NCBI GenBank assembly: GCA_030686995.1
Contig: CM060680.1
Location: 202,169,322 to 202,233,321, forward strand
Source: Artemisia argyi
Lineage: Eukaryota > Streptophyta > Magnoliopsida > Asterales > Asteraceae
Direction of reading: 5' to 3'
Length of the DNA stretch: 64,000 nucleotides
The notes under the pieces are model-generated. The model saw only the letters and a list, made by a program, of their open reading frames with translations, was not told the origin of the DNA and did not search any database. Below, one piece after another: positions 45,021 through 59,052 of this stretch (positions within the stretch are counted from its first letter, which is position 1; the number at the start of each line of letters is the position of its first letter). Made by a program: the position numbers and the translations under genes.

Positions 45021-45356
45021 ATTTTATTAGTAACGAACTTGTAAAACCTATATTGTGGTTGATTATATTTAAAATTTTTATGGAATCGAATTTGGATTAT
45101 CGATGTAATGAGAATTTATTTCGAGATTTTATTTGGCACTACGTTGACTCCGGCACTAGATAACCTAACAGAAATTTCATGTTTTGAACTTACGGATTTG
45201 ACTATACATTTATTTATTTATTGAACGTATCGTGAGAATTTAAATGATTTGGAACGAGCTTGGTTCGAGAAAGAGTTGGAGTATTTTAAAAAGTTACGGG
45301 TTTTGGTCCGTGTAATTTACACCTAGCCACCTTACCCTAACTATAATAATACTTTC

Positions 45357-45359
45357 ATC

Positions 45360-45450
<91 letters not shown>
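45357..45450. repeat. (TTA)n microsatellite
   Basis: About 31 uninterrupted TTA units. Confidence 0.95.
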
Positions 45451-45552
45451 GTTAAAAAGAAAAGAAAAGAAAAAAAAGGAAGAGTGAATACAAAAATCGT
45501 CCCTTTGGTCTTGCCTGGGAACACACAAACACAAACATACAAACACCACCTT

Positions 45553-45555
<3 letters not shown>

Positions 45556-45591
<36 letters not shown>
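45556..45591. repeat. (CT)n microsatellite
   Basis: About 18 uninterrupted CT units. Confidence 0.95.
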
Positions 45592-45592
<1 letters not shown>

Positions 45593-47317
45593 AAACCCCA
45601 TAACCGCCGCCACCCTAAATCGGCCACCACAGCCACCACCGCCACTCCCACGTCCAAGATAACACCACCATCTTAACCATTTCATCCCGATCTATCTTTT
45701 GGTATACATCACGCGCCCTATAATCTCCCCTAACACCACGAAATCATTACCACCGCCACCTAAACACCACCTTTTTCATATTTTCTTGTTGGGTTTTTGA
45801 AGAAGCATAGTTTTGGAGCCTTTTTGAAGGTGAGTGACACGAGTTTCAACTCGTATACTTCGATTTGGTACCCAAGTCGTGGGTACCCTAAGTCTTTTGA
45901 ATGGGTTTTGTAAAATACTTATGGGAAATGATGTTTTGATGTTGAAAAGTCCGTTTGGTATCCGGGTGTTTGATTTTTTTGGCGTGGTCGAGACCCAACC
46001 GAGAGCACGTGCTCTCGGCTTGTGCCATTTTTGGATTTATTTTGGCTTCTTGATACTTTTGATTCATGGTTATCGATTTGAGGGATGTTTGGATTTATTT
46101 TTTATTGTTGATGATTCTTGGTTGTCGTTTGGATTTATGGCCGACGACCCAAGGGTCGGTTTTGGTCTTTGGTTCGAGCTCCAGTGAGCTAGCCGAGACT
46201 TTGGAAGTCTCGGGTGGGACCCACGATTCATGTGGTTTAATATTGACCCGGGTTTGACTTGGTAAATCAACCCGTATGTGTGATATGTTACTTGGTTGTC
46301 ATATATACTTGTCGGAATTATATTGTTCGTTGTTTTTGTTATTATCGTTTCATTGATATATTTGAGCTTGAAGTGGAATATTTGGACTTGTGATATTGAT
46401 TTTGGAGTTGTGTTGACGGCAAGTGAAATGGGGACCGATTGTGAGACGGTCACTTAGAATGACGGAGATAGGTTAGTCGGGTGCCGTAGTCGGACCCTAT
46501 TGTTGTAGCACGTGTTATGGGTATTGATTGGACGAAGTTGGACTACTTGGTTTTGACTGGAATAATGAATTACTAAATATCTCGTGGAGTTTGCCCAGTT
46601 GACGAATTTGGTAAGCTTGACGATATATATAGGGAATTTATTAAACTTTGATACTTACCATATAGTACTATACGTGCTATGTGACTTAGGTTTTGGGTAT
46701 AATCTCAGAGTGGTATATTAAGTAAATAAATATGGCGGATTACCAAATCGACGGATTTGATAAACTTCGATGATTTATTTAAATAATATATTGGGCTAAT
46801 ATTAGACCTATAGATTGTTTTATTATTCTTTTGTTGTGACTTCTTGGTTTGAGTTGAGTCGACCCTCCACCCGCATGGATACCAAACGCCAAACTCCAAA
46901 CTAATACGAGAATAATACGTGAAATGAATTTTCGGAAAGTTAAATGGAATACGTTCGGGATTGGGAATATTTGATTTTGAGGAAATGATTTCTGAACGAG
47001 TTGATATTGTTAGGAAGTGCCGAGTCTGTAGTTGCCGTCATTTGAGATACTATACATTTTACTTCTACCGATTTCTTCTTGCTAATTTCTGGACTTGAGA
47101 TGAGTCATAGCCCCACTTTTTACTCTTGAACTTTGTTTTCAATACTAGGGGTGAGAAATGTGCAAATTATTTTATGTGGACTATTATCGCTTTTATTTTT
47201 CAAAACTTGCTATGCTTATGGAACTAGGAAGATTTGTCAACATTAGTCACATAGTGTATTAGCGCGTGTGGACTAGTTATTTGAGAATTTTAGATACTAT
47301 AGTGTGCACCTATAGGA

Positions 47318-47433
47318 TTATGATACTTCGGAGGTTATCCGAGTATTTATGATATTACGGAGGGTATCCGTGTATTTATGATTTTACGGAGGGTATCCGT
47401 GTATTTATGTTGTAGCGGAGGGTATCCGCAGGT
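47318..47433. repeat. 29-bp tandem repeat, four copies
   Basis: Units of the type TTATG..TT.CGGAGGGTATCC, each followed by G.GTAT, with a few substitutions. Confidence 0.85.
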
Positions 47434-48307
47434 TTTGAGTTAAGCCCTAGTCTAGCTAGCAAGCGTTTTGCGTATATGTTCACTAGATTGAACTATGAAT
47501 TTAAACCTATGATCTCACCAGTGAAAGCTGACTTATAGCACGTTTTCTCAGGTAATTAAGTGATGATATGGATGCTTGGATTGGAAGGCTTGGCTATGGC
47601 ACCTGGTTTATGGATCTATTTTCTAAAACTCTGATATATAATTGTGGACCTATGTTTATTTCTTTTGGGCCTGACTTTGGATAAATTTGGGATAAATGTA
47701 AACTTTAAAACCCCGTTTTGGTTGTGTTTTTCTTATGTTTACTTTATCTCGTTCTTTTTTGTCTTGTGTTGGATACCAATCCCCGTAGCACCCCGAAAGC
47801 TTGTTGAGTCTTCCGCTGTACCAAATTTTGGGGGTGTTATATGGAATATGCTAAATATTGTGTTTCTAAATAGACCCATTTTGGCTCCATTTGATGTATA
47901 AAGTCTTTACCTTTTAGTTTCTTAGATTTGTTGTTTTTTGTTTTGAAATTTGAGATGTTTTCAATTGTTTAGCTGTATATAGTTAGTACTGGTAGTAGTA
48001 TTCACTTAGTACTGCTAGTAGTATTTGCCTAAAGACTCTTTGGTGTTACGAAATCAGTACGAAATTAGATTGAGGACTTTGGCTATTAAAGTCATGGATG
48101 AAAGGGTGTCTCCAAGGTTAGTTGGCTTTAATCGGCTTGTTAATAGTTTGTGTTTATTTATGAGATTTAGTTTATTGAGATATTGGTACTGTTTGCTTTG
48201 TTTGATTAGGCATATGTAAATCCTCGTGGCTTTACTAGTAGTCTATGATAATTCGGTCAGCTCGGCAGTTAGTTTCGGCAAATTTTGAACCTTTTGACTT
48301 CATCGTA

Positions 48308-49607
<1,300 letters not shown>

Positions 49608-49858
49608 CAAAAACATCCATCTTCAATTCGGCTAAAGTCTGATGGTAATAACTGATATTGTATGACTTAAATGAATGCTTACTAAGATATATATAGTTTG
49701 AATTGAGTTAATAAATCACGTCTACAATATTTTTATTATTCTCCATCTCATTTCTTGAAATGAGCAATGATTTGACACTTATGAGCTTTTATTTAACCAT
49801 GCAACATCAGTTCAGTGAGACATTCACGCATAGTTACAGCTAGTCATCTCAAGGTTTT
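49608..49858. other. Spacer between convergent THIC and AMT2 fragments
   Basis: 250 bp of AT-rich sequence with no gene or recognisable element end. Confidence 0.6.
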
Positions 49859-50552
49859 TCATGTCAACTCGACTGAACCAGCATCACCTTTGCTTGGAAC
49901 CTCCATATCATTATAATTTGAGTACCTCGAGTTAGGAGTTGGATGTCCGTAGAAGAATTCACACAAATATGGCTCTAAAATAGGCCAGTGAGGAGGCCCC
50001 CTAACCGGCTATTGCATGCGTGTGTAGTACAACCATGGTGTCATCGACTTTTTGGAGGAGCTCAGATTTATTATGCACAACCATCATAGTGAACCATGGA
50101 ATTGAGCCCGAAAATAGTCCCATTATTATTGCGGAGTATCCTTGAACGACACCTGTAAGATGACAGGAAATCAAATGGAAGAAAAAATTTGATTGAGTAT
50201 TGAGTAATTTGATAAGCATCAGTGATATCTGAACATGTTTTTAGAAAGTTTTAGTACCTGCAGCAGGGGTGATGACAACTAGACCGGTGATCATGCCTTG
50301 AACTGCACCAATTACACCAATTACAGAAGCTTTCTTAAAGAAAATTACATCAAGGATGAGCCAAGTGAGTAGGCTAGTAGCAGCACAGACATGGGTATTC
50401 AAGACGGCCAAGGAAGCATCTCCGCTGGTCTCGTAAGGGTCACCACCATTGAAACCAGTCCAGCCCATCCATAGCAACTCAGCCCCAGCCAACATAAGGA
50501 TAATGTTGTTTGGAGGAAATCTTTCCGTATCTTTTGTGAGTCGTGGACCGAC
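49859..50552 (-). pseudogene. AMT2: Partial AMT2-type ammonium transporter, minus strand
   Basis: Exon (50552-50258) encodes VGPR...[57 protein letters not shown]...[13 protein letters not shown]; the intron (50257-50153, GT..AG) is followed by an exon encoding [24 protein letters not shown]...[16 protein letters not shown] frameshift there creates a TAG, and homology continues in another frame to a terminal stop at 49859-49861. AMT2 proteins are plasma-membrane ammonium channels; [20 protein letters not shown] and NTHVCAA are family signatures. The upstream exons are missing, even beyond element F. Truncation plus frameshift make it non-functional. Confidence 0.88.
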
Positions 50553-50966
50553 CTAAACCAAGAACTAGCCATCAACTAACAGTACTAACTCTCTGCAAGT
50601 GACGTATTATGCAAATCTCTGCCAGTACAAATGATCTTGTAGCAGTACTAACCACTTTAATTATTTAATTACAGTAGCTTTTTTTCCATAGGTTCATGTT
50701 TTGAGAGATAAACTGATCTAACCTTATTTACAGAACCACATTGACAACCAAAACACTTAACAATTACGCTATTTAACAAATCATCATGGGTCGGAAGGAG
50801 TATAGAAACTTATCACCTACTACTCTTTATGACAATTACGCTATTTAACAACATGAATTAATGCAGTGCTGTGTGATATGTGTAGAATATGTGCAGAAAC
50901 TGAGCAGTGAGATAAACTAAATAGTAGCAACTAAACTATATGCTGATATGTATAACACCAGCAGTA
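50553..50966. other. Flank between AMT2 fragment and element F
   Basis: AT-rich sequence without a gene. It may be intron upstream of the AMT2 exon. It ends with CAGTA (50962-50966), the target duplication of element F. Confidence 0.55.
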
Positions 50967-51335
50967 TGTAAACCAAAAGATAATCTCGACATGGCTTTGA
51001 AGAAAAACGTGAAGGACCATTATTGTAGATTAGAAACTTTATAACCGCTATTCGGTTAAGTTAGTTAAGTTAGTTATAGTTAGTTATTTTCTGGAACTTT
51101 AGTGAAGGGTTGTTTCGCTTGGACAACACCCAAATCAAACAGACATGTTGGTTCGAAGACATCTATTAGCGAAGGGTTGCAACGGTTCATCATACCGTTT
51201 GGAAACCTATAAGTATTTGTAATTATGTAACATACAATGGTTAGAAGAAATAAATAAGTTATCTTTGTTTATATTGTTTGCAAATCACATTTCTACTCAT
51301 TCGATCCAAACACATATCAGAAACTTGGGACAACA
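50967..51335 (+). repeat. 5' LTR of element F
   Basis: TGTAAACC...GGGACAACA, with a TATA-like CTATAAGTA near 51208, followed by TTTGGCATCAAGAGCC, an iMet-like primer site. Confidence 0.92.
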
Positions 51336-52609
51336 TTTGGCATCAAGAGCCACGTTTTTGAACCCACTCGTTACACCATCAAACACCATACCCAGAAAAC
51401 CAGAAACGTGGAACGAGACACATAAACTTGAAACAGAAACCATACGCAGAAACTTTTAGTTTCAGAAACACTTGCAATACTCTTGTACCTTGTTAACAAA
51501 AGAAGAGGTTGCCTAGATAACTTAGGAACACAAGAAAGACTTGTACAACTTTCTTAGTGTTGGGTTTTGCAAACGGAAAGGCTACCATATCGAAGTGGTG
51601 CCTCGTTTTCTGTTGTGATAATTTATACGCGACAAAAAAAAACAGAAAGGACTTGTTGGTTTATAATAACGCAACAAGGGAAGGCAGGAAAAGGACGTCA
51701 AAGATTGTGTATCACTCGACATACACAAGGAAGAAGAAGCGCATAAAATACAAGAAGCGTTGCTTGGCAGATTTTGATAAGGTATACCGATTACATAACA
51801 ATTCAAAGATTGTTTAGGAGCGTTGGCAACACTAGAACAACAACATATAACGAAGAAGGCGACTTGATCACTCGCTGCAAAGAATATCGAAAGGTATTGA
51901 AAGATTGTTGGAAGGAACACGGTGTGGACATAGAAAGAACAAAGAAATAAAGTGGTACAACGCATAGAAAGGAGACAAGCAACAGTAGAACGACAAACAA
52001 AATTCATTTTGTTTAGACGTTGGAATTTAATACCATCGGGTATTGAAGAAAAAAAGGAGAAGCAACAAAGTTGCCTTCGAAGAAAAAGATTACCGAAAAT
52101 CATTTGGTAAGGGACTTGGAACAAGGAAACAACGACAACAATTCGAAGTTGATCGTGGCCAAAAAACACTTAGGGTGGATTTGGAGGAAAGCCGAGACAT
52201 AACAAGGGTCGTAGGCACGTAGCAATAACCAAGTCAAGAAAGAAAGAAAGGAACAACGTGAAATTTGGTTAGTATTCGATAACAACATCAATACAAATCA
52301 AGTTTGGAAGGAGACGAGGAAAGAAAAGTACGTGGTTGATAAACTTCAAAGTATCGACACACAAGTGGGAACGCAATTGTGTTTTAACACAACATACGAG
52401 GTCACAAAATTCATCATTTGAATTTCAATTATACTTTTATAGTATAGATATTTATTTCATACTATTAGGAAATCCCGAGAACTATATATTGATCCCCGTA
52501 TTACTAGGATTCCCGGATAACTATTTCTATTCCCCGTAGTAGTAAGGTTATACCATACTAGTTAGATTTCCCATATAAGTCAAAAGTGAAGATCATAAAC
52601 ACATCTAGA
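51336..52609 (+). other. Element F leader
   Basis: 1.27 kb between LTR and gag start, unusually long for copia. No supported ORF on the plus strand; the minus-strand frame at 51582-52169 has no domain. Confidence 0.6.
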
Positions 52610-55600
52610 ATGTCGGGTGGAGATGACACTAACATCAATAGCACTGTAGTAAAACCCATTACACCGCTTACACAATATCAATGTCCTTAACTCAAAACCA
52701 CAAACTACACTGTTTGGTCTATACAAATTAAGGTCATATTAGAAGCACATGGTTTATGGGAGACTATAGAACCCAAAGAAAACACCCAAGCCGATGATAA
52801 GAAGGATAAGGCAACTATTGCCCTCCTATATCAAGCATTAACCGAGGATGTGATCTTACAAGTAGCAAGTTGTAAAACTGCTAGAGAATTATGGGAATCA
52901 TTGAAAAAGAGACACGTTGGAGAAGAAAGAGTGCAACAAGCACGATTACAATCCCTAATGATAGGATTTAATGCCCTTCAAATGAAGGATGAAGAAACGG
53001 TGGATGCATTTACGAACAAACTAAATGGTTACGCCACGAAGGCAAAAGAATTAGGAAAAACCTTGGATGAATCACTTTTAGTACGAAAACTATTAGACTC
53101 CACACCAGATAGGTTCATTCAGATAGTAGCATCCATAGAACAGACAAGTGATCTAGATGATATCACCCTAGATGAGATCACTGGAAAGTTAAAAGCATTC
53201 GAGGAAAGGATAAAACTCCGAAAGGGAGGACAAGCAGAAAGCCAGGATAACCTATTATTCGCACAAGGCGAACACTCTAGACATAAGAAACGTTTCAACA
53301 GGAATAGGGGTAGATCAAACTACACACGAGGAAACTGGCAGAATAAAGGAAACAAAAACAACTCGAATGAAGAAAACCCAACTCACAATGACAAGAACAA
53401 TAAGAATAGGAGTGAGTGGAAGAAGAAAGCAAAATGTTTCAATTGCGGGAAACATGGACATATTCAGAAAGAATGTAGAAGTAAACCAACAACTCAGGAA
53501 CAGTCAAACCTTATCTATGAAGACGATGAACCATCACTTTTAATGACTACACACGAAGAAGTATTGTTAAATGAAGGACAAATACAACCCGGAAAGTATG
53601 CTACAACAGATGATAGCATATGGTATTTAGATAATGGTGCAAGCAACCATATGACAGGAACGAAGAGTCATTTTAAAGATTTAGACGAAAGTATCACTGG
53701 ACGCGTTCGTTTTGGAGATGGATCATATGTAGAGATAAAGGGTAGAGGTTCTATAATACTAGGATGTAGAAACAAGGAGCAAAAGGTGATAACAGATGTT
53801 TACTACATACCAAACCTCAAGAGCAACATACTTAGTCTAGGACAACTTACTGAAATAGGTTGTAAGATCATAATGGACGGAAACAAGCTGACTTTGTATG
53901 ATAAGAAGAAGAAGTTGTTGATGAAGGTAGAAAGGTCGAAAAATAGACTTTACAGTATTAGATTACAGATAGAAGCACCTATATGCCTCTTAGCAAATGT
54001 GAATAATCAATCATGGTTATGGCACGCTAGATTAGGTCATCTGAACTTTGACGATATTAGCAAGATGACAAGAAAGGGTCTAGTAGAAGGAATACCAAGA
54101 ATAAACCATACTGGACAAGTATGTGATGCATGTTTACTAGGAAAACATAGCAGAACACCATTTCCCAATCAAGCTAAATTCAGATCCAAGAACCCACTAG
54201 ACTTAGTTTATGGAGATCTTTGTGGTCCCATAAGTCCAACAACACAATCCGGAAAGAAACTCATCTTCCTACTAGTAGATGATTGTACACGTTACATGTG
54301 GGCTTATTTTCTAACAACTAAGGATCAAGCCTTCAACATATTTAAGGAATTTAGACAAAAGATTGAGATGGAGTTGAGATTGAAGTTAAGAATGCTAAGA
54401 ACAGATAGAGGTGGTGAATTTACATCAAATGAATTCACCAAGTACTGTAAAGAGAATGGAATCGCAAGACAGTTAACAGCACCATACTCACCGCAACAAA
54501 ATGGAGTAGTTGAAAGAAAGAATAGAACGGTGTTATCAACTACCAGAAGTATGATGAAAGCGATGAAGTTACCCTTAACTTTTTGGGCGGAAGCAGTAAA
54601 ACATGCCATTTATATTCTAAATAGGGTACCTACACGAGCATTAGAAGATAAAACACCATATGAAGCACTCTACAAGAGAAAACCGAACCTACAAAACCTT
54701 AGAATATTCGGATGCACAACTTATGCTAAGATAACCATACCTCACTTGAAGAAGTTAGATGATAGAAGCATACCGATGGTTTATTTAGGAGTAGAGGAAG
54801 GATCAAAAGCTTGTAGGCTATATGATCCAGTAAGAAAGAAGAAACATGTTAGTAGGGACGTAAAGTTTATGGAAACGAAACCGTGGAATTGGGATAAGAA
54901 TGGAGATGATACGGATACACAAGACACATTTTGGACTAGTTTTGTGGTAGACGAAGTTGATAATGGAAATCCTACACCAATCAACATAGAAAACATTGAT
55001 AACACGTATCATGAAGAAGATCAAATACTGGATCCAATACCAGATCCAATACCTGATCCAGCATCACCAACTACACCACCAACATACACTTACGAACCCA
55101 ACTCAGAAAGTGAAAGACAAACTACTATTAGTTCATTAGAAAGCTCATCAGGAAGCTCAGAAAGATATGATCACAGACCAGTACGAGGTTTAAAGAATAT
55201 CAATGAAATTTACCAACATGCACAACAAATAGAAACTCCAAGTTTATTTTTCATTGAAGAAGAACCCCGTAACTACAAGGAAGCATCAAAAGATGAAAAA
55301 TGGATTGAGGCCATGAAAATTGAATTAGATTCAATCAACAAGAATCACACATGGACTCTTACAGATTTGCCAGAAAATCATAAGGCAATCGGACTCAAAT
55401 GGGTTTATAAAACCAAGAGAGATGCACACGGAAAGATCATTAGATATAAAGCCAGATTAGTAGCAAAAGGTTATGTACAAGAACAAGGAATAGACTTTGA
55501 TGAAGTATTCGCACCAGTTGCTAGGATTGAGACAGTTCGTTTAATATTAGCACTAGCAGCATATCATGGATGGCAAGTACATCACTTAGATGTAAAATCA

Positions 55601-56809
55601 GCATTTTTACATGGAGAATTAAAGGAAGAAGTCTATGTTACACAACCTGAAGGTTTTATTCAGCAAGGAAACCAAGGAAAAGTATACAAGCTAACAAAAG
55701 CTTTGTATGGCTTAAGACAAGCACCAAGAGCTTGGAATGTAAAGCTTGATCAAACCTTGAAGTCATTAGATTTTAAGAAATGTAATCTAGAACAAGCAGT
55801 CTACACGAAAAGAAGCAAGAATTCAACACTTATCGTTGGAGTATATGTAGATGATTTAATAATCACGGGCACTCCAAAGAAAGAGATAGACTTGTTCAAA
55901 TCCCAGATGGAAGATAAATTTGAAATGAGCGACTTAGGATTGCTAGCATATTACCTTGGGATAGAAGTTACACAGACAGGAGGAGAGATTACAATCAAGC
56001 AAACTGGATACATTAACAAGATCCTCAAAGAAACAAGTATGGCGGATAGCAATGATACGAAGATACCATTGGATCCCGGCACTAAGTTGGTCAAGGCGGA
56101 AGATGGAGAACCAGTTGACGCAACTTATTACCGAAGTTTAATTGGAAGCCTAAGATACTTATTACATACAAGACCGGATCTTAGTTACTCAGTCGGACTA
56201 CTCAGCAGATTTATGCAAGACCCGAAGGATCATCACCTAAAGGCAGTGAAACAAGTAATTCGATATGTGAAAGGAACAAAAGAACATGGAATCATATACA
56301 AGAAGGAAGGCGGCTGCAAGATAACAGGTTATAGTGACAGTAGTTATGGAATTAATACTGATCAAGGAAAAGGAACTACTGGAGTCGTATTTTACTTTGG
56401 AGAGTCACCTATTACCTGGTGTACTCAGAAGCAACCGACAGTGGCGCTATCATCATGTGAATCAGAATTCATGGCGGCTACTGCAGCAGCATGTCAAGCC
56501 TTATGGTTAAAACGTTTACTTAGTGAACTGACTGGAATTGAAGAAAAGAGGATAACGCTCAGAGTTGACAACGTATCAGCAATAGCACTCGTAAAGAACC
56601 CAGTATTTCATGGAAGGAGTAAACATATAGACATTCGCTATCATTTCATTCGGGAATGCGTAGAGAATGGTCATATAAATGTGGAACACGTTAGCGGAGA
56701 ACTACAAAGAGCAGACATCTTAACAAAAGCTTTACCAAGACTCAAGTTTACAACTATGAGACAAATGCTCGGAGTACAAGACCTTGGACAAAGCAATGAT
56801 CAAGATTAA
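52610..56809 (+). pseudogene. Element F gag-pol, one reading frame with an early stop
   Basis: ATG at 52610 (MSGGDDTNIN). Codon 27 is TAA (52688-52690), in the conserved stretch just before NYTVW; after it the frame is open to 56809. Order: UBN2 gag; CCHC knuckle CFNCGKHGHIQKEC (~276-289); protease WYLDNGASNHMTG (~338-350); pre-integrase WLWHARLGHLN..CDAC; integrase YGDLCGP, RTDRGGEF and [10 protein letters not shown]; reverse transcriptase [21 protein letters not shown] and YVDD (~1079-1082); RNase H SDSSYG, SSCESEFMA and DNVSAIAL. All catalytic motifs are intact, so the copy is one point change from an open frame. It is a different copia lineage from B, C and E. Confidence 0.88.
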
Positions 56810-56818
56810 GGAGGAGAA
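56808..56818 (+). other. Polypurine tract of element F
   Basis: AAGGAGGAGAA directly precedes the 3' LTR. Confidence 0.8.
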
Positions 56819-57177
56819 TGTAAACCAAAAGATAATCTCGACATGGCTTTGAAGAAAAACGTGAAGGACCATTATTGTAGATTAGAAACTTTATAACCGC
56901 TATTCGGTTAAGTTAGTTAAGTTAGTTATTTTCTGGAACTTTAGTGAAGGGTTGTGTCGCTTGGACAACACCCAAATCGAACAGACATGTTGGTTCGAAG
57001 ACATCTATTAGCGAAGGGTTGCAACGGTTCATCATACCGTTTGGAAACCTATAAGTATTTGTAATTATGTAACATACAATGGTTAGAAGAAATAAATAAG
57101 TTATCTTTGTTTATATTGTTTGCAAATCACATTTCTACTCATTCGATCCAAACACATATCAGAAACTTGGGACAACA
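56819..57177 (+). repeat. 3' LTR of element F
   Basis: 359 bp, TGTAAACC...GGGACAACA, lacking the 10-bp duplication seen in the 5' copy and with GTGTCGC where the 5' copy has GTTTCGC. Followed by CAGTA. Confidence 0.92.
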
Positions 57178-57182
57178 CAGTA

Positions 57183-57616
57183 GCAATGCAGCAGGTTTAG
57201 AATAAGATGATAGAAACAATTTTAAGTGTTTCAAAAATAAAACAAAACAAGATCTTCAAGGTATCCAATCAGGCAGCTTGGTAAAACAAAACAGTACTTG
57301 TTGTAAAAGTTAACCACAACAATAATCAAATATATAGCTGATTCAGTAACCTCACAAGAAAAGGCAACATTTTCAAGCTTTATCAGAATCTCGACAAAGT
57401 TAAAGCAAGCACAATCCACTATTCTCCTCACACGTTTAGCTCTATTACTGATAGTACTGTTATTAGGAGCTTTATCAGAATCTCGACAAAGTTAAACTCA
57501 GCTCCTCACACGTTTATCTGTACAAATACAAGGCAAGAAGCAAATAAAAAAGTTAATAACCAAATCTGAACCACCCTGAAAATGGAAAATACAAATGTAT
57601 AATTAAAGATATCAAA
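57183..57616. other. No gene seen
   Basis: AT-rich sequence with a local repeat of TTTATCAGAATCTCGACAAA (about 57378 and 57471) and of CTCCTCACACGTTTA. The minus frame at 57231-57431 is not recognisable. Confidence 0.5.
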
Positions 57617-57840
57617 CGTGTTTGCAAGTAGCCATCATCTTCTAAATCGGTAGACCTGTACAAAGAATTCGAGAGATCTTGATTTGGCATGTGCTTGTAA
57701 ACCAAAAGCTTCTCAATCTCATGTTCTAAACAATGTCCTAAAAACGGTAAAAATCTTGTGTGCTTACACGTACTAAAAAACTCCACCTCTGTCATGTAAC
57801 AATCTTTTCTTGAGGAACGCATATCAATTTTCTTGATCAA
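57617..57840 (-). pseudogene. Receptor-like kinase exon fragment (LRR-RLK, At2g16250-like)
   Basis: Minus strand from 57840, just after a TTTCTGTAG splice-acceptor sequence. The product starts LIKKIDMRSS and continues with CYMTEVEFFS..KHTRFLPFLGHCLEHE.EKLLVYKHMPN.DLSNSLYR, the kinase segment holding the ATP-site lysine (IKK), the C-helix glutamate (EVEFFS) and the hinge (LLVYKHMP). The resemblance to LRR receptor kinases of the At2g16250 type is from memory. The rest of the kinase domain is absent, with homology ending near DDGYLQ. It is an isolated exon and not a working gene. Confidence 0.7.
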
Positions 57841-57922
57841 CTACAGAAATTCCATCTTCTCTTTACCATTCTCCAAATCATCATCATCAAATGTTTTATG
57901 AGCCGGGTTTGATGATTTAGGA

Positions 57923-59052
57923 TTTGCATCGTTAGTCCTCATTGAGTTAAAATATTTGCATCGTTAGTCCTCATTGAGTTAAAATATTTGCATCGTTACC
58001 ATCGCCACCACCCACCACCGCCACCGCCACCCACCACCACCACCGCCACCCACCACTGCCACCCACCTCCACCCACCACCTCCACCCATCACAACCACCA
58101 CCCACCACCGCCACCACCACCCGCCGCCGCCACCACCACTACCCACCACTGCCACCCACCACCACCCACCAACGCCATCACCACCCACCATCGCCACCCA
58201 CCAATGCCACCACCACCACCACCCACTGCCACCCACCACCTCCACCCACCACCACCCACCGTCGCCACCAACACCGCCGCCGCCATCTCCCATCGCCACA
58301 ACCACCCACCACCCATCGCCACCACCACCCACCTCCAACCATCACCACCCACCACCGCTACCAACACCCACGACCACCCGCCGCCGCCACCACCACCACC
58401 ACCATACGCTGAACGAATATTATAAGTGGTGGTGGTGGTGTCGGCGGCGGCGGCGGTGGTGGTGGCGGCGGCGGCGGTGGTGGCGGCGGTGGTGGTGGCG
58501 ATGGGTGGTGGCGGCAGCGGCAGTGGTGGAGGCGGTGGTTGGTGGTGATGGGTGGAGGTGGCTGGTGGTGGTGGTGGTGGTGCAATTTCAGGTTAAAATC
58601 TCGCATGTCTTGATGTAAAACATTATTCCAGACAACTTTTGTGTTTCACACTTTTGATGATTCGGACCAGAAACGGGTCAAAATGGTGAATTAAAATCGA
58701 TTCAGAAACATTTTAACTCATAAAAACGTGAGAAAAACGGAAGAAACGGATAAAAACATGAGAAAAATGGATGAAAACGTATAAAGACGGACGAAAACTG
58801 ATAAAACATGAGAAAAACGGATGAAAACGGACGAAAACGTAAGAGGACTAACGATTCAAATATTTTAACTCAATGAGGACTAACGATGCAAATATTTTAA
58901 CTCTATAAGGACTAACGATGCAAATATTTTAACTCTATAGTCAATGAGGACTAACGATGCAAATATTTTAACTCAATGAGGACTAACGATGCAAATATTT
59001 TAACTCTTGTTAGGAGATAACGGAAAATAATTTGCATCGTTAGTCCTCATTA
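57923..59052. repeat. Fold-back repeat with tandem 32-bp arms and (CCACC)n/(GGTGG)n core
   Basis: Left arm: a 32-bp unit, TTTGCATCGTTAGTCCTCAT plus GAGTTAAAATA, at 57923 and 57955 and partly at 57987. Then about 410 bp of CCACCACCG-rich DNA (57998-58410), a short unique joint, about 160 bp of GGTGGTGG-rich DNA (58424-58582), a stretch with repeated GAAAACGGATGAAAAC words (58720-58845), and at least four inverted copies of the 32-bp unit (58843-59008). One more direct copy starts at 59031. The proline/tryptophan-rich reading frames here are products of the repeat. Confidence 0.75.

Larger units (their letters stand above)
45021..48307. other. Flanking DNA: microsatellites, minisatellite, no gene recognised
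   Basis: Contains (TTA)n at 45357-45450, (CT)n at 45556-45591, a Pro/Arg-like CCGCC-rich patch at 45600-45665 and a 29-bp tandem repeat at 47318-47433. Segments such as CACGTTTTCTCAGGTAATTAAG (about 47540) and TTTTGGGGGTGTTATA (about 47826) remind me of decayed gypsy LTRs, but I cannot delimit an element. The short frames (45834-46187, 47644-47901) have no domain. Confidence 0.5.
50967..57177 (+). mobile_element. Element F: Ty1/copia retrotransposon (6,211 bp)
   Basis: LTRs at 50967-51335 (369 bp) and 56819-57177 (359 bp) differ mainly by a 10-bp duplication (AGTTAGTTAT) in the 5' copy, plus a few substitutions. Target duplication CAGTA (50962-50966, 57178-57182). It has an iMet-like primer site, a long leader, one gag-pol reading frame and an AAGGAGGAGAA polypurine tract. 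The structure is complete; one premature stop in gag is the only lesion that I see. Confidence 0.93.

Noticed and set aside
45294..45685. Asn-repeat and Arg/Glu-repeat ORFs
   Set aside because: Translation of (TTA)n and (CT)n microsatellites.
47644..47901. 85-aa hydrophobic ORF as a membrane protein gene
   Set aside because: T-rich composition gives hydrophobic translation; no homology, no gene context.
51582..52169. 195-aa minus-strand ORF in element F leader
   Set aside because: Antisense to a retrotransposon leader, Cys/Ser/Phe-rich with no domain; likely chance.
57979..58606. Pro/His/Thr-rich and Gly/Trp-rich ORFs
   Set aside because: Products of (CCACC)n and (GGTGG)n simple sequence on both strands.
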